This document shows, one piece after another, positions 1 to 11,270 of a stretch of DNA of 48,276 bases (positions within the stretch are counted from its first letter, which is position 1; the number at the start of each line of letters is the position of its first letter). Position numbers and translations under genes: made by a program. Below the pieces are notes generated by a model. The model made no database searches. It worked only from the letters and a program-made list of their open reading frames with translations, and was not told the origin of the DNA. The stretch is from Acrasis kona (Eukaryota; Heterolobosea; Eutetramitea; Acrasida; Acrasidae), in contig JAOPGA020000855.1 of the NCBI GenBank assembly GCA_026419775.2, positions 1 to 48,276 of the forward strand. Direction: 5' to 3'.

Positions 1-1
1 G

Positions 2-1114
2 CTGAACACTGGCAACGACTATCAAATCCTATTGGACGACCAACCACAAGAACATCGCACCAGAGCCAACAATGACTACAATCGATTCGAAGTGATCAAA
101 TCATACAACAAGGCCAAACCAATCATTGCCAACATTGGAATCGAAAGTTGTGATTTGAACCCAGCACCATTGGTTTACGTTTCCAGATCCAAGAAGAACG
201 TGACCGATGCAGATAAGGACGTTGCATCGCACAATCCCTTCGACATGCCGTACATGAAGGACGTGAACGTCAACGAGAAACACGATTACATTCAAGTGGC
301 CAAAATAACGCAAGAAGCCGGTCAGCACGAGAAGGTACCCAGTTTCTACCTAGCGGTGAGATCTCCTCATGGAAATGTCGGATCTGCTTATTCAATCTAC
401 ACCACCACCAGAGAAGAAAGAAGGCCCATTCACAAGAATGACGATCACTTGAGAGGTACGTTCCAAGATGACAAATTAACATTACACATGGACAATGCGA
501 CCGTCACCGTCAATCCACACAAGAAGTTATTCTACGACCTTTACGTTTACATTCCAAGAAATGTGGACAATGCCATCGTTCGTCAAGCTAATTTGTTCAC
601 CATTTGTGGCGTCAAATCGTATTCTAGACACGTTGCTACTTACACCGGAAGCGATTTGCCAAGCATCGCAGTGCCACAACAATTCACAAAGGATCACAAG
701 GCCATCGGATTGGCCGTGATCGTGCACGATGGACGTGGATTGGAATCTGTTTATAATCCTTCGTTTGTGATCGACGGTAAATTCTATCCAATCTTCCCTG
801 GCGACAATTATAACCGCGTGGTGAGCGTCGGTGGTGTTTTGATGTTGGTGTTTGCATTGTTGGCTGCCATTTATTTGATCGTCGGAATGATTTATGGATT
901 CTTTGTCAAGGGAGAGAGAGGCATTCGCATCATTCCAAACTTTGATTTCTGGGTGGTGCTTCCTGGATTGGTCGTGGATGGAATCTTGTTCATCTTTACA
1001 TGTGGAAAGAGAAGTGCTGGATACAGCACCTTTGATTTGCCAACTACATTTGCACCAACAAGCGTTAACACTGCACAACCAGTTGTTGACAAGTCCAGCT
1101 ATGGATCTATATAA
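2..1114 (+). CDS. Type I membrane protein, C-terminal part (5' truncated)
   Basis: The reading frame is already open at base 2 and has no ATG before its conserved part, so the gene begins outside the window. The visible part is a ~265-residue soluble, presumably luminal or extracellular region. One long hydrophobic segment (bases ~820-910) follows, then a tail of about 65 residues. Just after the membrane segment, the stretch with IPN, FW, LP and DG spaced as in IPNxxFWxxLPxLxxDGxxF resembles the juxtamembrane tail of mannose-6-phosphate-receptor-like and Atg27-like proteins. That resemblance is the only functional hint, and the luminal part was not recognised. An AATAAA signal at 1113-1118 overlaps the TAA stop, and the next gene starts about 80 bases downstream. 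That this is a coding region is secure; any sorting-receptor role is an inference. Confidence 0.75.
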   Translation: MNTGNDYQILLDDQPQEHRTRANNDYNRFEVIKSYNKAKPIIANIGIESCDLNPAPLVYVSRSKKNVTDADKDVASHNPFDMPYMKDVNVNEKHDYIQVAKITQEAGQHEKVPSFYLAVRSPHGNVGSAYSIYTTTREERRPIHKNDDHLRGTFQDDKLTLHMDNATVTVNPHKKLFYDLYVYIPRNVDNAIVRQANLFTICGVKSYSRHVATYTGSDLPSIAVPQQFTKDHKAIGLAVIVHDGRGLESVYNPSFVIDGKFYPIFPGDNYNRVVSVGGVLMLVFALLAAIYLIVGMIYGFFVKGERGIRIIPNFDFWVVLPGLVVDGILFIFTCGKRSAGYSTFDLPTTFAPTSVNTAQPVVDKSSYGSI

Positions 1115-1194
1115 TAAATTTATTGTTGTTTTTTGAATTGGGTTGTTTTTGTTTTTTTGTAAATAGACTTGTTGCCAACGTAACGAGACGTTGC

Positions 1195-2460
1195 ATGGTG
1201 TCAACATCCAGAAGGAGAAAACTTCATCATGGTGCCATACATTGCGTGAGTTTGTACGATGATGAGGATTATTTGATTGATGACAAACCCTGTAATTACC
1301 CCTGCCATGTTCAAGTGGAGCCATCCGAACATGTTACATTGGCGCGATTTATAGAGACGGAGGATTTTGTTGATGGTTCGAGTAGAGTTTTAGTGTTGGG
1401 ACTCAATTATGAGTGTAGAAGTTTTATGACTTTGAGCGATGCATGGAAGCACATTTCAAGTGTGTTTGAGGGTAGATGCGGCGAGAAGCCTGAAAAATTG
1501 CACACAGCGAGTGGGAGTGGTGCTCATCGGTGCGAACCGTTATGGATCGACATACAAGCTCCTACCATCAAAGATCGTAACTTGTTGAACGAGCACATGA
1601 ACATCTCAGTGGATCTTGCTTCTGGAGTTTTGGATCGATGCATATTATACAAAAACCACTTGTACACTAGTTTGGTAGTTAATTCTAATAGCGAGAACAT
1701 CTCATCTCCACTAGAACAAGTAGAGATTGTACTCCATCAAAACTACATTATAACAATACACGCAAGTCCGTTATTTCAATTAAATACCGTCATTCATAGA
1801 ATATACGCAACTCACTACCGGGAGGATAAAATCCTAATACCCGGACCGGATTGGATCCTGTATGCAATGTTGGACGCAACCGTTGACTTTTATTCGAGTG
1901 TAATTGAGGGCATTAGTTCGGAGATTGAAAACCTAGACACTTTAGTTTTCGTTTTAAATCATTCTGAACATGACGAGTTACTTCAACGGTTGGGTGCCAC
2001 AAGAAAAAACATCATATTGATGAGAAGGCTACAGCATCCAAAAAATGATGTAATGAGCAGAATGGTTACAAGATCGGAAGTTGCCAGATACTTATCAAAG
2101 CAAACCAGGTATTACATTCGTGACGTGTTGGATCACTCTGGACAGAACATTGAATCTCTAGATCATTCCAGAGAAGCACTCGTCAACACACAAACAAATT
2201 ACATGTCAAAGATGCAAATAGATTTGTCTCGTGAAACAAGCGATGGCTCCCAATACATGGGTAAGATTGCCGTACTGGCAACCATATTGGCACCCAACAT
2301 GTTAATTACAGGACTTTTTGGCATGAATGTGACCGTACCAGGTGGATGGGATCCAATGGGCACTACATGGTGGTGGGGTATCGTCGGGTTCATGTTCATA
2401 TCCACAATGATACTTATGCTACTTGTAAGAAAACAAATACTAATAGTCCGTGAAGATTAA
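1195..2460 (+). CDS. CorA-type divalent cation (Mg2+) transporter
   Basis: A 421-residue protein with the layout of the CorA/Mrs2/Alr superfamily. It has a long soluble N-terminal domain rich in alpha helix, then a long helix leading into two C-terminal membrane segments. The signature GMN motif is present at residues 376-378, in LFGMNVTVPGG, at the end of the first membrane helix. CorA proteins form pentameric Mg2+ (or Co2+/Ni2+) channels in which GMN lies at the pore mouth. The C terminus after the second membrane helix is short and basic. The ATG at 1195 is chosen because the upstream in-frame codons (from 1123) begin with TTG and encode Cys/Phe-rich residues inside the 80-base spacer. The membrane of residence (plasma, vacuolar or mitochondrial) cannot be told; no clear targeting sequence is seen. 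Confidence 0.88.
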   Translation: MVSTSRRRKLHHGAIHCVSLYDDEDYLIDDKPCNYPCHVQVEPSEHVTLARFIETEDFVDGSSRVLVLGLNYECRSFMTLSDAWKHISSVFEGRCGEKPEKLHTASGSGAHRCEPLWIDIQAPTIKDRNLLNEHMNISVDLASGVLDRCILYKNHLYTSLVVNSNSENISSPLEQVEIVLHQNYIITIHASPLFQLNTVIHRIYATHYREDKILIPGPDWILYAMLDATVDFYSSVIEGISSEIENLDTLVFVLNHSEHDELLQRLGATRKNIILMRRLQHPKNDVMSRMVTRSEVARYLSKQTRYYIRDVLDHSGQNIESLDHSREALVNTQTNYMSKMQIDLSRETSDGSQYMGKIAVLATILAPNMLITGLFGMNVTVPGGWDPMGTTWWWGIVGFMFISTMILMLLVRKQILIVRED

Positions 2461-2491
2461 AACTTTTTGTAAAAAGTATAAAGATTTATTT

Positions 2492-5400
2492 TTAAAGTGT
2501 CTTGTCCGTAATGGTCACATCCTCGATCACAAGAGGAATCTTCGGTGGATTCTTGATGCTACTGAGTGACTCCAAAATAGCATGCAATTGTGCAGATTTC
2601 TGTTGATCATACACGAGAGCATTTGCATTGTAGAAACCATCCATGGTTGGCTTGTCGTTGAGCAAGGTCATAATATACTTGTGTAATTTATTCTTGTTAA
2701 ATCCATCACACATCAACAAACAGAATTTGACATCCAGCGGATCCTTCAATTTCGCCGCAACTTCATCTACGCTCTTGTTAATCCTATCAACAGTCTTCTT
2801 CAAGCTTTCCTTATCTTCATCTCCTTCATATGGAGTCTTGAAGATCCACATGATGGCGTCCCACAAGTAGTACCTTCCAAAGAGTTTGAAGGACTTGAAT
2901 CCATCCTCTAGAACAAGAGTCAGCGCAGCACAGAAGCGTTGCTTGAACAGCTGGTCGATGGCATTGGGTACAATTTGTTTACGAGGAGAAGGAGATTCTG
3001 GATCCTTGAGGCTACTACGTGGTCTAGGTGTTTGTGGATCATCGCTTTCCTCAGATTTTCCAGTGTCAATCGACAGCGGAGTTTTCTTTGGAGAGGCAAT
3101 TCCTTCAGAATCCTTTCTAGAACGACGACGCGGAGGAGTGTTATGGTCACTAGTTGCAGCAACAACACTTGGTTTTCTAATCCTAAGCTGTTCGAGAATA
3201 GCACGATGAACAGCTCGGAGTTGAGTGAGATGATAAGGAATAGCAGAATCAGAAACCAACTCATCAACATACTCTTGTTGTTTATCATAATCAACAATCG
3301 TTATGGTTTGTTCAGGAGTAAAATCTACAGGAATAGGAGAAGGCAATTCGTCCTTTACAAAAAGAATATCAAAGTCAAACACGAGTTCAAATTTTTTAAT
3401 CACCTCCAAGAGATCAGCTCTCTTTTCAGTATTGCGCATGATGGAAGCATCGCCTGCCTCATAAGTAGTATTCAAATAAGTACTACTCAAAATTAATTCT
3501 TGTAAACAAGCACCAAAGTGATTCGTAGAGAACAGATACCCTACAAAGAACAAACTCTTTGTAAAGTGGTCATTGTCCTTGTCCATTTGCTTTACGAGCG
3601 GCAACGAATCAAATTCAACAATAAGACCAGGAGTAATGGATTCAGGAGTGGATGGAATGGCCTTGAATACTACATATGGAGTTTTGATGCTATCGATTAG
3701 GAATCGAACGGGCACCGCGCCTTCCATGATGATTGCCGATAGTAATCGACAAGCATTTGCCACGTTCTTATCGAACCCTCTTTGTAATTTGTATTTTCGT
3801 TTTGGAAGTGGAATGGACACATCAGAGGTTGATAAACAAACTTGTTGTTCGGATGATGGATCGATTTCTATGGGAGCTCCAAAATCAAACACTCCCTTCG
3901 CTCCCTTGTTCATTAATGCAGTGTAGCATTGATCGAGACGTTCTACTAGTGGATGAACCTTTGAGATTCTTCCTAATGACTTTCTTCTCGCTGGTGATTT
4001 GGGCGAACGTGGAGATTTGGGAGATGATGGTGTGTTTGATGATGAATCGACTTCTTGTTGTTGATTGAATTGAGAAGTTTCTGAGGATGATTGATCTTTA
4101 GGTGGAGTAGAAGAATCTTGTTGTTGTTTTTCTTCTTCATTTTCTTGTTGGAGCTTTAATTTGTGTTGGCGTTCTTTTTCTTGCTCTAGTTTGAGTTTTT
4201 CTTCGAGTTGCTCTTGTTCTAGTTTTAATTTACGTTCCTTTTCTTCTTGCTCTAGTTTTAGTTTTCTCTCTTTTTCTTCTTGTTCGAGCTTAAGTTTACG
4301 TTCCTTTTCTTCTTGTTCGAGCTTAAGTTTGCGTTCCTTTTCTTCTTGCTCTAATTTGAGCCTACGATCTTTTTCTTCTTGTTCAAACTTTAATTTACGT
4401 TCCTTTTCTTCTTGTTCGAGTTTTAGTTTGGCTTCGTGCTCGAGTTTTTGTTTCTTTTCCTCTTGTTCGAGCTTTAGTTTGCGTTCCTTTTCTTCTTGCT
4501 CGAGTTTTAATTTGCGTTCCTTCTCCTCTTGCTCGAATTTGAGCTTACGTTCTTTTTCTTCTTGCTCTAACTTGGCCCTTCTTTCTTTTTCTTCTTGTTC
4601 GAGCTTCAGTTTACGTTCCTTTTCTTCTTGTTCGAGTTTTAGTTTGCGCTCTAGTTCTTCCTTTTCTCGTTTCTCTTTTTCTATTCTTAAGCGTTCCTCT
4701 TGTTCGAGTTTTAATTTACGTTCCTTCTCTTCTTGCTCTAGTTTTAGTTTGCGCTCCAACTCTTCCTTTTCGCGTTTTTGTTTTTCTTCGAGCTCTAATT
4801 TGAGTTTGCGCTCTTTTTCTTCTTGCTCCAGTTTTAATTTGAGTTGACGCTCCTTCTCTTCTTGTTCGAGCTTGAGTTTGCGCTCTTGTTCCTCCTTCTC
4901 GCGCTTTTCTTTTTCTTCTTGTTCGAGTTTAAGTTTACGTTCCTTTTCTTCTTGTTCGAGTTTGAGTTTTCTTTCCAACTCTTCCTTTTCTCGTCTCTCT
5001 TTTTCTTCGAGCTCCAATTTGAGTTTACGTTCTTTTTCTTCTTGTTCGAGTTTTAATTTCAACTCTTGTTCGATTCGAACTCTTTCGATTTCTTGTTTGA
5101 GTAATTCTTCGTCCTTTTCTTTCTTGATTCGTAATTCTTCGAGTTCTAATTGCTTTATTCTCTCCATTTCTTGTTGCTTTTCAATCTCTTCTTGACGTTC
5201 CTTTTCAATTTGTAATTCGCGTTCTTTGATTTCCTTTTGAATTTGTTCGATTTTTAATTGCTCCTCTTTTTCTTTTTCTAATCTAATCTTTTTGCGTTGC
5301 TCATCTTCTCTCGATCTTACTTTTTCCAAATCTCTCTTTTGAGCCTCTGCAATTTTCTCTCGTTGTGAAATTTCTTCCAATTCCTTTTTTAATCGTAATT

Positions 5401-8400
5401 CGTGAATGGACGTTGGAGATGAATCTTGTGATGATGGACATGTCGAAGATTCTGATTGAGAAATTGCATGAGATGGAGACGAACTCGATAATTCCTCTTC
5501 GTTGTACTCTTCGTCTTCTTGATGAATGTTCGTTGTTGTGGTTGTTGAAGAGGTGACGGTCACCGAAATGACTTGTTGAACGGAGGCGACTGGTGGTGAT
5601 GGCGGCGGTGCTCTATCGTACCATCTCTGACGGATATCTTGTACGTCGTAACTAGGTAACAAATGAATAAAAGTTGATAATTTCTTAATCAAAACATCAT
5701 CAGATGTCAATGTGGTGCTCGATTCGATTAATTGATTCAAATCTTGAATGGCATCTCTCTGTTGTTTCACCAGTGCTTTGGCATGATTGACGTCATCCGA
5801 CAGGACTTGACCATATGGTTCGCATGTTGGAATTGAAATTTGTTCCAAATATAAACGATCCTTTTCTCTAACGGCTTTTAGTAAATTAGAACGATTTCCT
5901 TCTTGATCTAATCTTAGTTCGACTGCTTCCTTTCCTTTTTGTAATAGAGATTCTAGGCCAGAATCCAAATATAGATCAGGATCTTGAGCTGCTTGGTCAA
6001 TTGCACGTTCTAATGCATCTCTCAAAATTTGTACATTTTCCGTTTGTAATAATGCATTTTGTAGATCGCTAATCACTACATCTCTTTGTTTACATTTATC
6101 CACAACTTGTTTGGCCTTGTTGACCATGTTTTGTAAACTGGGATATAAAAGTGCGGGAATTCTCGATAATTCGATTTGAACTTGATTCTTGTGTTTGATG
6201 GCATTGTTCAATTCTGATTTGACCGTATTGAATTTTGGACAAGAATTGTTCCGCATCAAAAGTGATTTGATCCAATTGTTCGTCGTTAACGTCTGGCAAA
6301 CTAGTGGTGCTTCTTGCACTGTCCATGTCATCACTCGGTGTCGACGGTGCTCCGTGTACCATGGTGGTGTCCCTTTCAATTTGAAAACGATTCGCGAGAT
6401 GGGCAGCGACCGACACATTATCGTACTTTTCGATTCCTTGACGAATGGATTCGATCCACATTAATCTCACGTGCGAACACCAATCTCTTTCGATCGCTCT
6501 TTGGTCGCACTCCGGCAACACGTTACATTTATCGAGTATAAAGTGATCGAGTTGAGTTCTGGATGCAGTTTTGATAAAGTGACGTGCAGCAATTAAAACT
6601 TGTTCTTGATGTTCGATTAATTCGTTTGCGATGGAAACTTCATTTCTGAAAATGTTTAATGTTTCACACTCCGATAAAGTTCCGCCGTGTTTTAATTGGA
6701 TACGATCTTTTTGTAATATCAAATCACGAACTCTCTTTCCGATCACTTGATGTTGTTGTCTCTTGCTCAATAAAACGTTTGCTTCTTGATATAGCGATGA
6801 AATTCGTTTGTTTTGGTTGATCAATCCTTCCGATCTCTTCATTGCCCTTCGAAGTGATTCCGTTCGTTTGGTGGCGTCGTCGGGTGATTCTTGATCTACT
6901 TGCTTGATGGATGCATTTTCGATGCCACTCAGTAGCAGTCCGATGATTTGATTTTCTTCTTGGACGTCAATGAGTAGATCGGAAGCTTCATCTCTTTGCG
7001 TGGATAGTGATTTGAAGGGAACGCTGCGAGAGATTGCAATTTCTAGTAACTTGGCGTCTCTGGAGTCCGTTGCTGATTTTAACATTTGTAGTGATTTTTG
7101 TTTGTCGGATACGAAGGATGATGCTTCTTGAATGACTTCAAGTGATGACTCTGAAAGTATTTCGTCGCTCATTAGTTTTGCTCTTGGACGAACGTTGGCT
7201 TCGTAGTGATTGATTAATTTCATAACTTCTTGATCGTCTTCAAGTTTGATTGCTTGGTTCAAATGATCGATAATGTACTTGATTTGTGCTCGGATCCAAC
7301 TTTTCCATAACCGTTCAATTTCCTTCTTGTGGAGAATGTTTTCATTTGTTTCGATAAAGTGTTCTAATTGACTTGAGGCTGTGTCTACTGTCAAGTAGGA
7401 TTGTCCATGTGAAATGACCTGTTCATGTTGGGTTAAATAACGATTAGCCTTGCTTATGGTTTCCGACAGGATTAAAGAATTAGCATCTCCTTCTCTGGTT
7501 TCGTCCAAAATGTCTTTAACCGCCCTGACCTCTCTTGATGAGATGGCATCTTCAAGCCTTTGTTTGAGTGGTTTCTGTCTATTAATGACTGACAAGGCGT
7601 TCGTTGCTTTATGAATGTCAGGATGATTGAGTTGTTTGGCTACTTCAATCCATTGTACAAGCCCTTGAGAGTTTGCTTCGATAATCAATGCATCAAGACT
7701 TTCGCCGTGTTGCGCTTTTTGGATCCTATCGGTTACAATATCATTTGCTTTGCTTATTAAATTATCTAGAGATGGACTCTTGGATAGTGTTAGAGTTGAC
7801 TTTAATGCTTCCGTCAATCTGGTTTCGTTGGCAAGATCTCCACTCTTCTTGTTTAGCTCAACTGCACGGATAAGTCTTTCAACAATAGTACAACGCTCTT
7901 TGATCCATTGCCTACCAATACGAACGACTTGCTCGAAGTTAGGAGAGCTATTGGATAAATTAGGAATACAAGAAGCAAAATCAATTTCACATTCACACTC
8001 TCTGATGAGATCCATCATTGTTGACTCATCAGATTTATCTTGAACGGCATTTTTAACTAGTAAATTCAATACGTCACATCTTTGGTTGTACCATTCTCTG
8101 GCTAGGTCCTCTATAGTGTCGAATGGAAGTACATTTTGGAAGGAAAGACATGTGGAGTAAAAGTTTTCCGACTCGACCTCTTCAGAAATGTATTTCTCGA
8201 TGGTTTCGATGGCATCTTTTTGACTGTTAATCAATGCATGTGCTTGTTCTACTAATTGTAAACTCTCCTCATCCGTTCCTAAATCACTGCTTTCCAACTT
8301 GTTTAGTATTTCGGTTCGATCCAAACTGCGTATTGCGTTAACCAAATCATCACGAGACTGTCTTCTGCTTTTCAGCTTGTTTAGTGAAATGTTGGCCTGA

Positions 8401-10175
8401 ACAATCAGGTCAGTTAGTGATGGATACTGTTGGGCTTTGGATATTGCATCTTCCAATTCAAGAATTTGAGTCGAGGTCATCGCTTTGATTAGTGACTTTC
8501 TCCTTAAATCTTCTTTATTATACTCGTCAAGTTTTAAAATTGCATTTTGAATAGCCCAACCAAGCTCATAAGTCATTAATTGCTCAATGTTTGATTCCCT
8601 TTTGATGTTTTCTATCAAGTCACGAAGGCGGGCATCCTTCGGTATTGAAGTTGATGTATCAAGAGTGGTAACTTCTGCCTGTATTCTTTCTGAGAGAGAC
8701 AAAGAAAGTTCCATTATACTCAAATGATCCCTCGCTTGCTTGATATCCACGGACAAGTCTTTTTCGAAAGGTAGAGCAGATTTAATACAATCCTCTATTA
8801 GATTTTTGTTTCTGCTCTGAACTGCCTTCCTCAATTGCTCACGAACAACCTTCTTTTTCTCAGATTGTTTATGGGCAATATCGATCAGATTATATAGTTC
8901 GTCACCATGCTTGATATCAACAAGTGGTTGGTTCAAAAATTGTTTCACCTCTTCGACCAATGTAACTGTCCTCTGTTCATCTCCATCCTCGATTGATTTT
9001 GTAAAGTTGTCAATGTACTCCGCTCTCCTGCCGTGAATCCATGTTTGAGTTACATTTTGCAAGTCTTGTTTTGACAATATATCACGATATTCTCCTAAGA
9101 ACTGTTTTAGGCAGGAAATTGAGCGGTGTGGATACACGACTGTTTGAGCTCTATCCATCGCAGCTTTTTGATCATTGTACAACGCCACTGTTTTGCGGAG
9201 CACTTTTTTAAAAAACTCCATTTGCTTGTAGTTGTTCTCAAAGTCATCATACTCATTCAATAGTTGTTCAATCTTAATTCTATCATGAGATTCCATCACG
9301 TTCTGTATATGATTTCTGTCCACTAAAGCTTTCTGTACTTTGGGTATGGAATTTCTGATTTCATCCTGTAATTTTCTTAAAATAGGAGAGGTTTGGACGT
9401 CATTTGGCTTGATTTCCTCCATAAGCTTTTGGAGAGCGCTAACATCACCTTTCTCCAGACAAGAATCCATTCTATCTCCTATAATCCTTGCTTTACTAAG
9501 GGTGTCCAATGCATTTCTAGCGATCATCACTTTTGGCGCCAACGCTTTATACTGGTGAGCGTCACTAGCGGCACTAGATATCTTTGACTTAATGTCCATT
9601 GAGTCGAGGTCGTTTGGCCGTTGCAATAGTTGTAGTGCTGAATCTAAAGCGTCCTCCGCATCCTTTTTTGACTTTAAAAAGGTTCTGGCGGATTTGAACA
9701 CGCTGTTTAACTCTTCGTCGCTAGGGTCCACCAGCTTTGACGACAGAGATTCCTCGTATTGGTCAAAAAGTTCATGCATGATCATCTCGTCCTGCTGTAG
9801 TAATACATCACTCATATACGACTTGAGCTCGTCCCTTCTTCTATTCCTCCAGCTACTTACAATTTTGTTTTTGAATAATACATTTAATTGATCAAATGTG
9901 TTGTATATACTGGAAATCTCTCTGTCGACTTTTAAAATTAGCGAGAATTGAAGTCTTAACTTACTATTTCTCTCATGTTCCAAATGTTTCCTTTTGTAAT
10001 TACGATGCTCTCTTTCAAGCGACTCTACTTGAGCTCTGGCCTTCTCTAGCATTGGTATGAAGTCGTTTTGATCAATGGTGATTCCGCTAGTGGGTGCATA
10101 ACCAGTTTCGTGCTTTAGTGTCATCTCCGCTCCTATACTTTTATACGTATAAATGTTCATGTCAGTGGAGCTCAT
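2492..10175 (-). CDS. Giant helical scaffold protein with C-terminal RUN-like domains (one frameshift)
   Basis: Two long minus-strand frames overlap at 6096-6418 and read as one gene if a single base is removed from the run of four T at 6233-6236 (AAAA on the coding strand). The join then reads FLSKFNTVKSELNNAIKH, and the total is 2560 codons plus a stop. The first ~1300 residues are divergent alpha-helical units of roughly 65-80 residues, recurring as L..AI.SRD...L..AI...A..L. Next come Ser/Thr-rich linkers, a long charged Glu/Lys/Arg helix built on an 11-residue unit (bases ~4140-5075), and a Ser-Pro-rich spacer. The C terminus has two RUN-like blocks: NACRLLSAIIMEGAV (~3750) and ALTLVLEDGFKSFKLFG through NANALVYDQQKS (~2920-2590). 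RUN domains usually bind small GTPases of the Rab/Rap/Arl type or motors on membranes. The start is the ATG at 10175, preceded by an in-frame TAG. No enzyme motif was seen. Confidence 0.75.
4140..5075 (-). repeat. 33-bp tandem repeat encoding a charged single-helix/coiled-coil region
   Basis: Inside the RUN-domain gene, a unit of 33 bases recurs many times with small variations. Each encodes an 11-residue block close to KLKLEQEEKER, sometimes interrupted by variants such as REKEELERKL. Runs of alternating Glu and Lys/Arg of this kind are known to form stable single alpha helices or coiled coils that act as rigid spacers. The low-complexity antisense frames across this stretch (Ser/Cys/Phe-rich) are a by-product of the repeat. 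Confidence 0.85.
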
Positions 10176-10435
10176 CGTTGACAAAGTCAACTATAACAGT
10201 AAGAAGATTGTTTGCCAAAAATGTAAAAAGTAATTGTAATATTGTTGTACAGTGTATGTCACACGTGTACAGGTTATTATCATAACAAAAGAACGGTTTG
10301 TAAAGATGTGTTTGTTTTTATTTGACGGGTTTGACACGCAATAAAGCTTATTTCAGTTGTTCTTTATAGTATATATGCTTTCTTCTAGTCTCTAGTTCTT
10401 GTGTTCAAATACCTCAAAGTTGCCGTTTCTGAGGT

Positions 10436-10538
10436 GGTGCACGCTTGCGTGCACCTGTTTGTCTCGCGGCCTAAATAACCTGTGCTAATCATCATATGAT
10501 CATGTTAATTCTTGGTGAACGCACGCTTGCGTGCGTTC
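10436..10538 (+). repeat. Pair of related CTTG-loop hairpins (possible structured ncRNA)
   Basis: Hairpin 1 (10436-10455) is GGTGCACG-CTTG-CGTGCACC, a perfect 8-bp stem. Hairpin 2 (10517-10538) is GAACGCACG-CTTG-CGTGCGTTC, a perfect 9-bp stem. The loop and the five loop-proximal pairs are identical. The next three pairs differ, but each difference is compensated on the opposite arm (T-A to C-G, then G-C to A-T twice). G(CUUG)C is a known stable RNA tetraloop, which favours plus-strand RNA over a DNA cruciform. Confidence 0.7.
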
Positions 10539-10640
10539 TTCGTTTAGCATCTTACTTCTATATCTAAGGTATGTGTTAGTTTGTTAGTCGTTATTTAACT
10601 GCTACATTGTAGAGTCTTAAGAAGTAAGTGCAAATTCTAG

Positions 10641-10730
10641 TTATTTAGATCGCTACCATCGGCGCGATGAGTATTTGACAATGAGTTATACTTGTTTATA
10701 TTTAGATCACTACCATCGGCGTGATGTATC
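10641..10730 (+). repeat. Pair of related hairpins with identical 10-nt loop
   Basis: Two near-copies of a ~28-base element occur about 57 bases apart. Hairpin 3 (10649-10668) has stem ATCGC/GCGAT and hairpin 4 (10706-10725) has stem ATCAC/GTGAT. Both enclose the same loop TACCATCGGC and share the preceding sequence TTTAGATC. The only stem difference is a compensated pair (G-C to A-T), so pairing is kept while the sequence changes. Confidence 0.65.
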
Positions 10731-11270
10731 TACCTTGCACCATATAATAGTGTGCGTAATAAAGGTAGGACTAGAGTACTAGTCAAACTCTATTGTTCCC
10801 CAAAGATATAAAAACAAAAAAGGGTGGAGAGGGTGGGAATGGATCTGGATCCCTGATGTTGAGGAGCATCGTTGTTTGCAGAGTTACCGGACATCGTTGG
10901 CAAAGTAGTTAATTGATTACTTGGTTTGTTTTGTTCCAAGTATCAAAGGACTTATTGAACTTCAATTTATACTTGTCAGTTCGTTCCGGGAACTCCCTGC
11001 TCCATTTCCGACCCAATTAATTATTGTTATTATTACAACATCTTTACTACCTCTTTTGTCATACCTTGTACAAACCTACGGTCTGTAAAGAGTAAGAACG
11101 TGCGAAGTTCATACATAGAAGAACCCTTACAATTCAAAGTTGAGTCAACTTAATATTGTTACAATTTTCAATAGGCGCATCTCAAAAACAATGTTGAATG
11201 AAGTTCTTGAGTTCTAATCTGCGATAAATAGGCCACCAATCGTTGTGTGCTGCAACAAAAAAGAAAAATA

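Larger units (their letters stand above)
10176..11270. other. Gene-free 1.1-kb region between divergent genes, with structured repeats
   Basis: No coding frame of note is present. The region separates the 5' ends of the minus-strand RUN gene and the plus-strand VWA gene, so both promoters should lie here. It also holds four hairpins in two related pairs (10436-10455 with 10517-10538, and 10649-10668 with 10706-10725), a 10-bp palindrome ATCATATGAT at 10491-10500, a G-rich run around 10821-10842 and several AATAAA-like words near 10338 and 10760. The hairpins suggest that a non-coding transcript may be made here, but no known RNA family was recognised. Confidence 0.6.

Noticed and set aside
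1123-1194. N-terminal extension of the CorA gene
   Set aside because: Begins with TTG inside the short intergenic spacer and adds Cys/Phe-rich residues unlike CorA proteins; the ATG at 1195 is preferred.
4161-5195. Plus-strand Ser/Cys/Phe-rich ORFs
   Set aside because: Antisense shadow of the 33-bp Glu/Lys/Arg repeat; extreme composition and no start context.
6096-6418. Two overlapping minus-strand genes (ends of the 1364- and 1308-codon frames)
   Set aside because: The N-terminal residues of one and the C-terminal residues of the other lose their helical-repeat character in the overlap, while a single-base correction in the T4 run joins them into a smooth sequence of exactly 2561 codons.
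10821-10842. G-quadruplex candidate
   Set aside because: Only three runs of three G are present with a weaker fourth; by eye the evidence is too thin.
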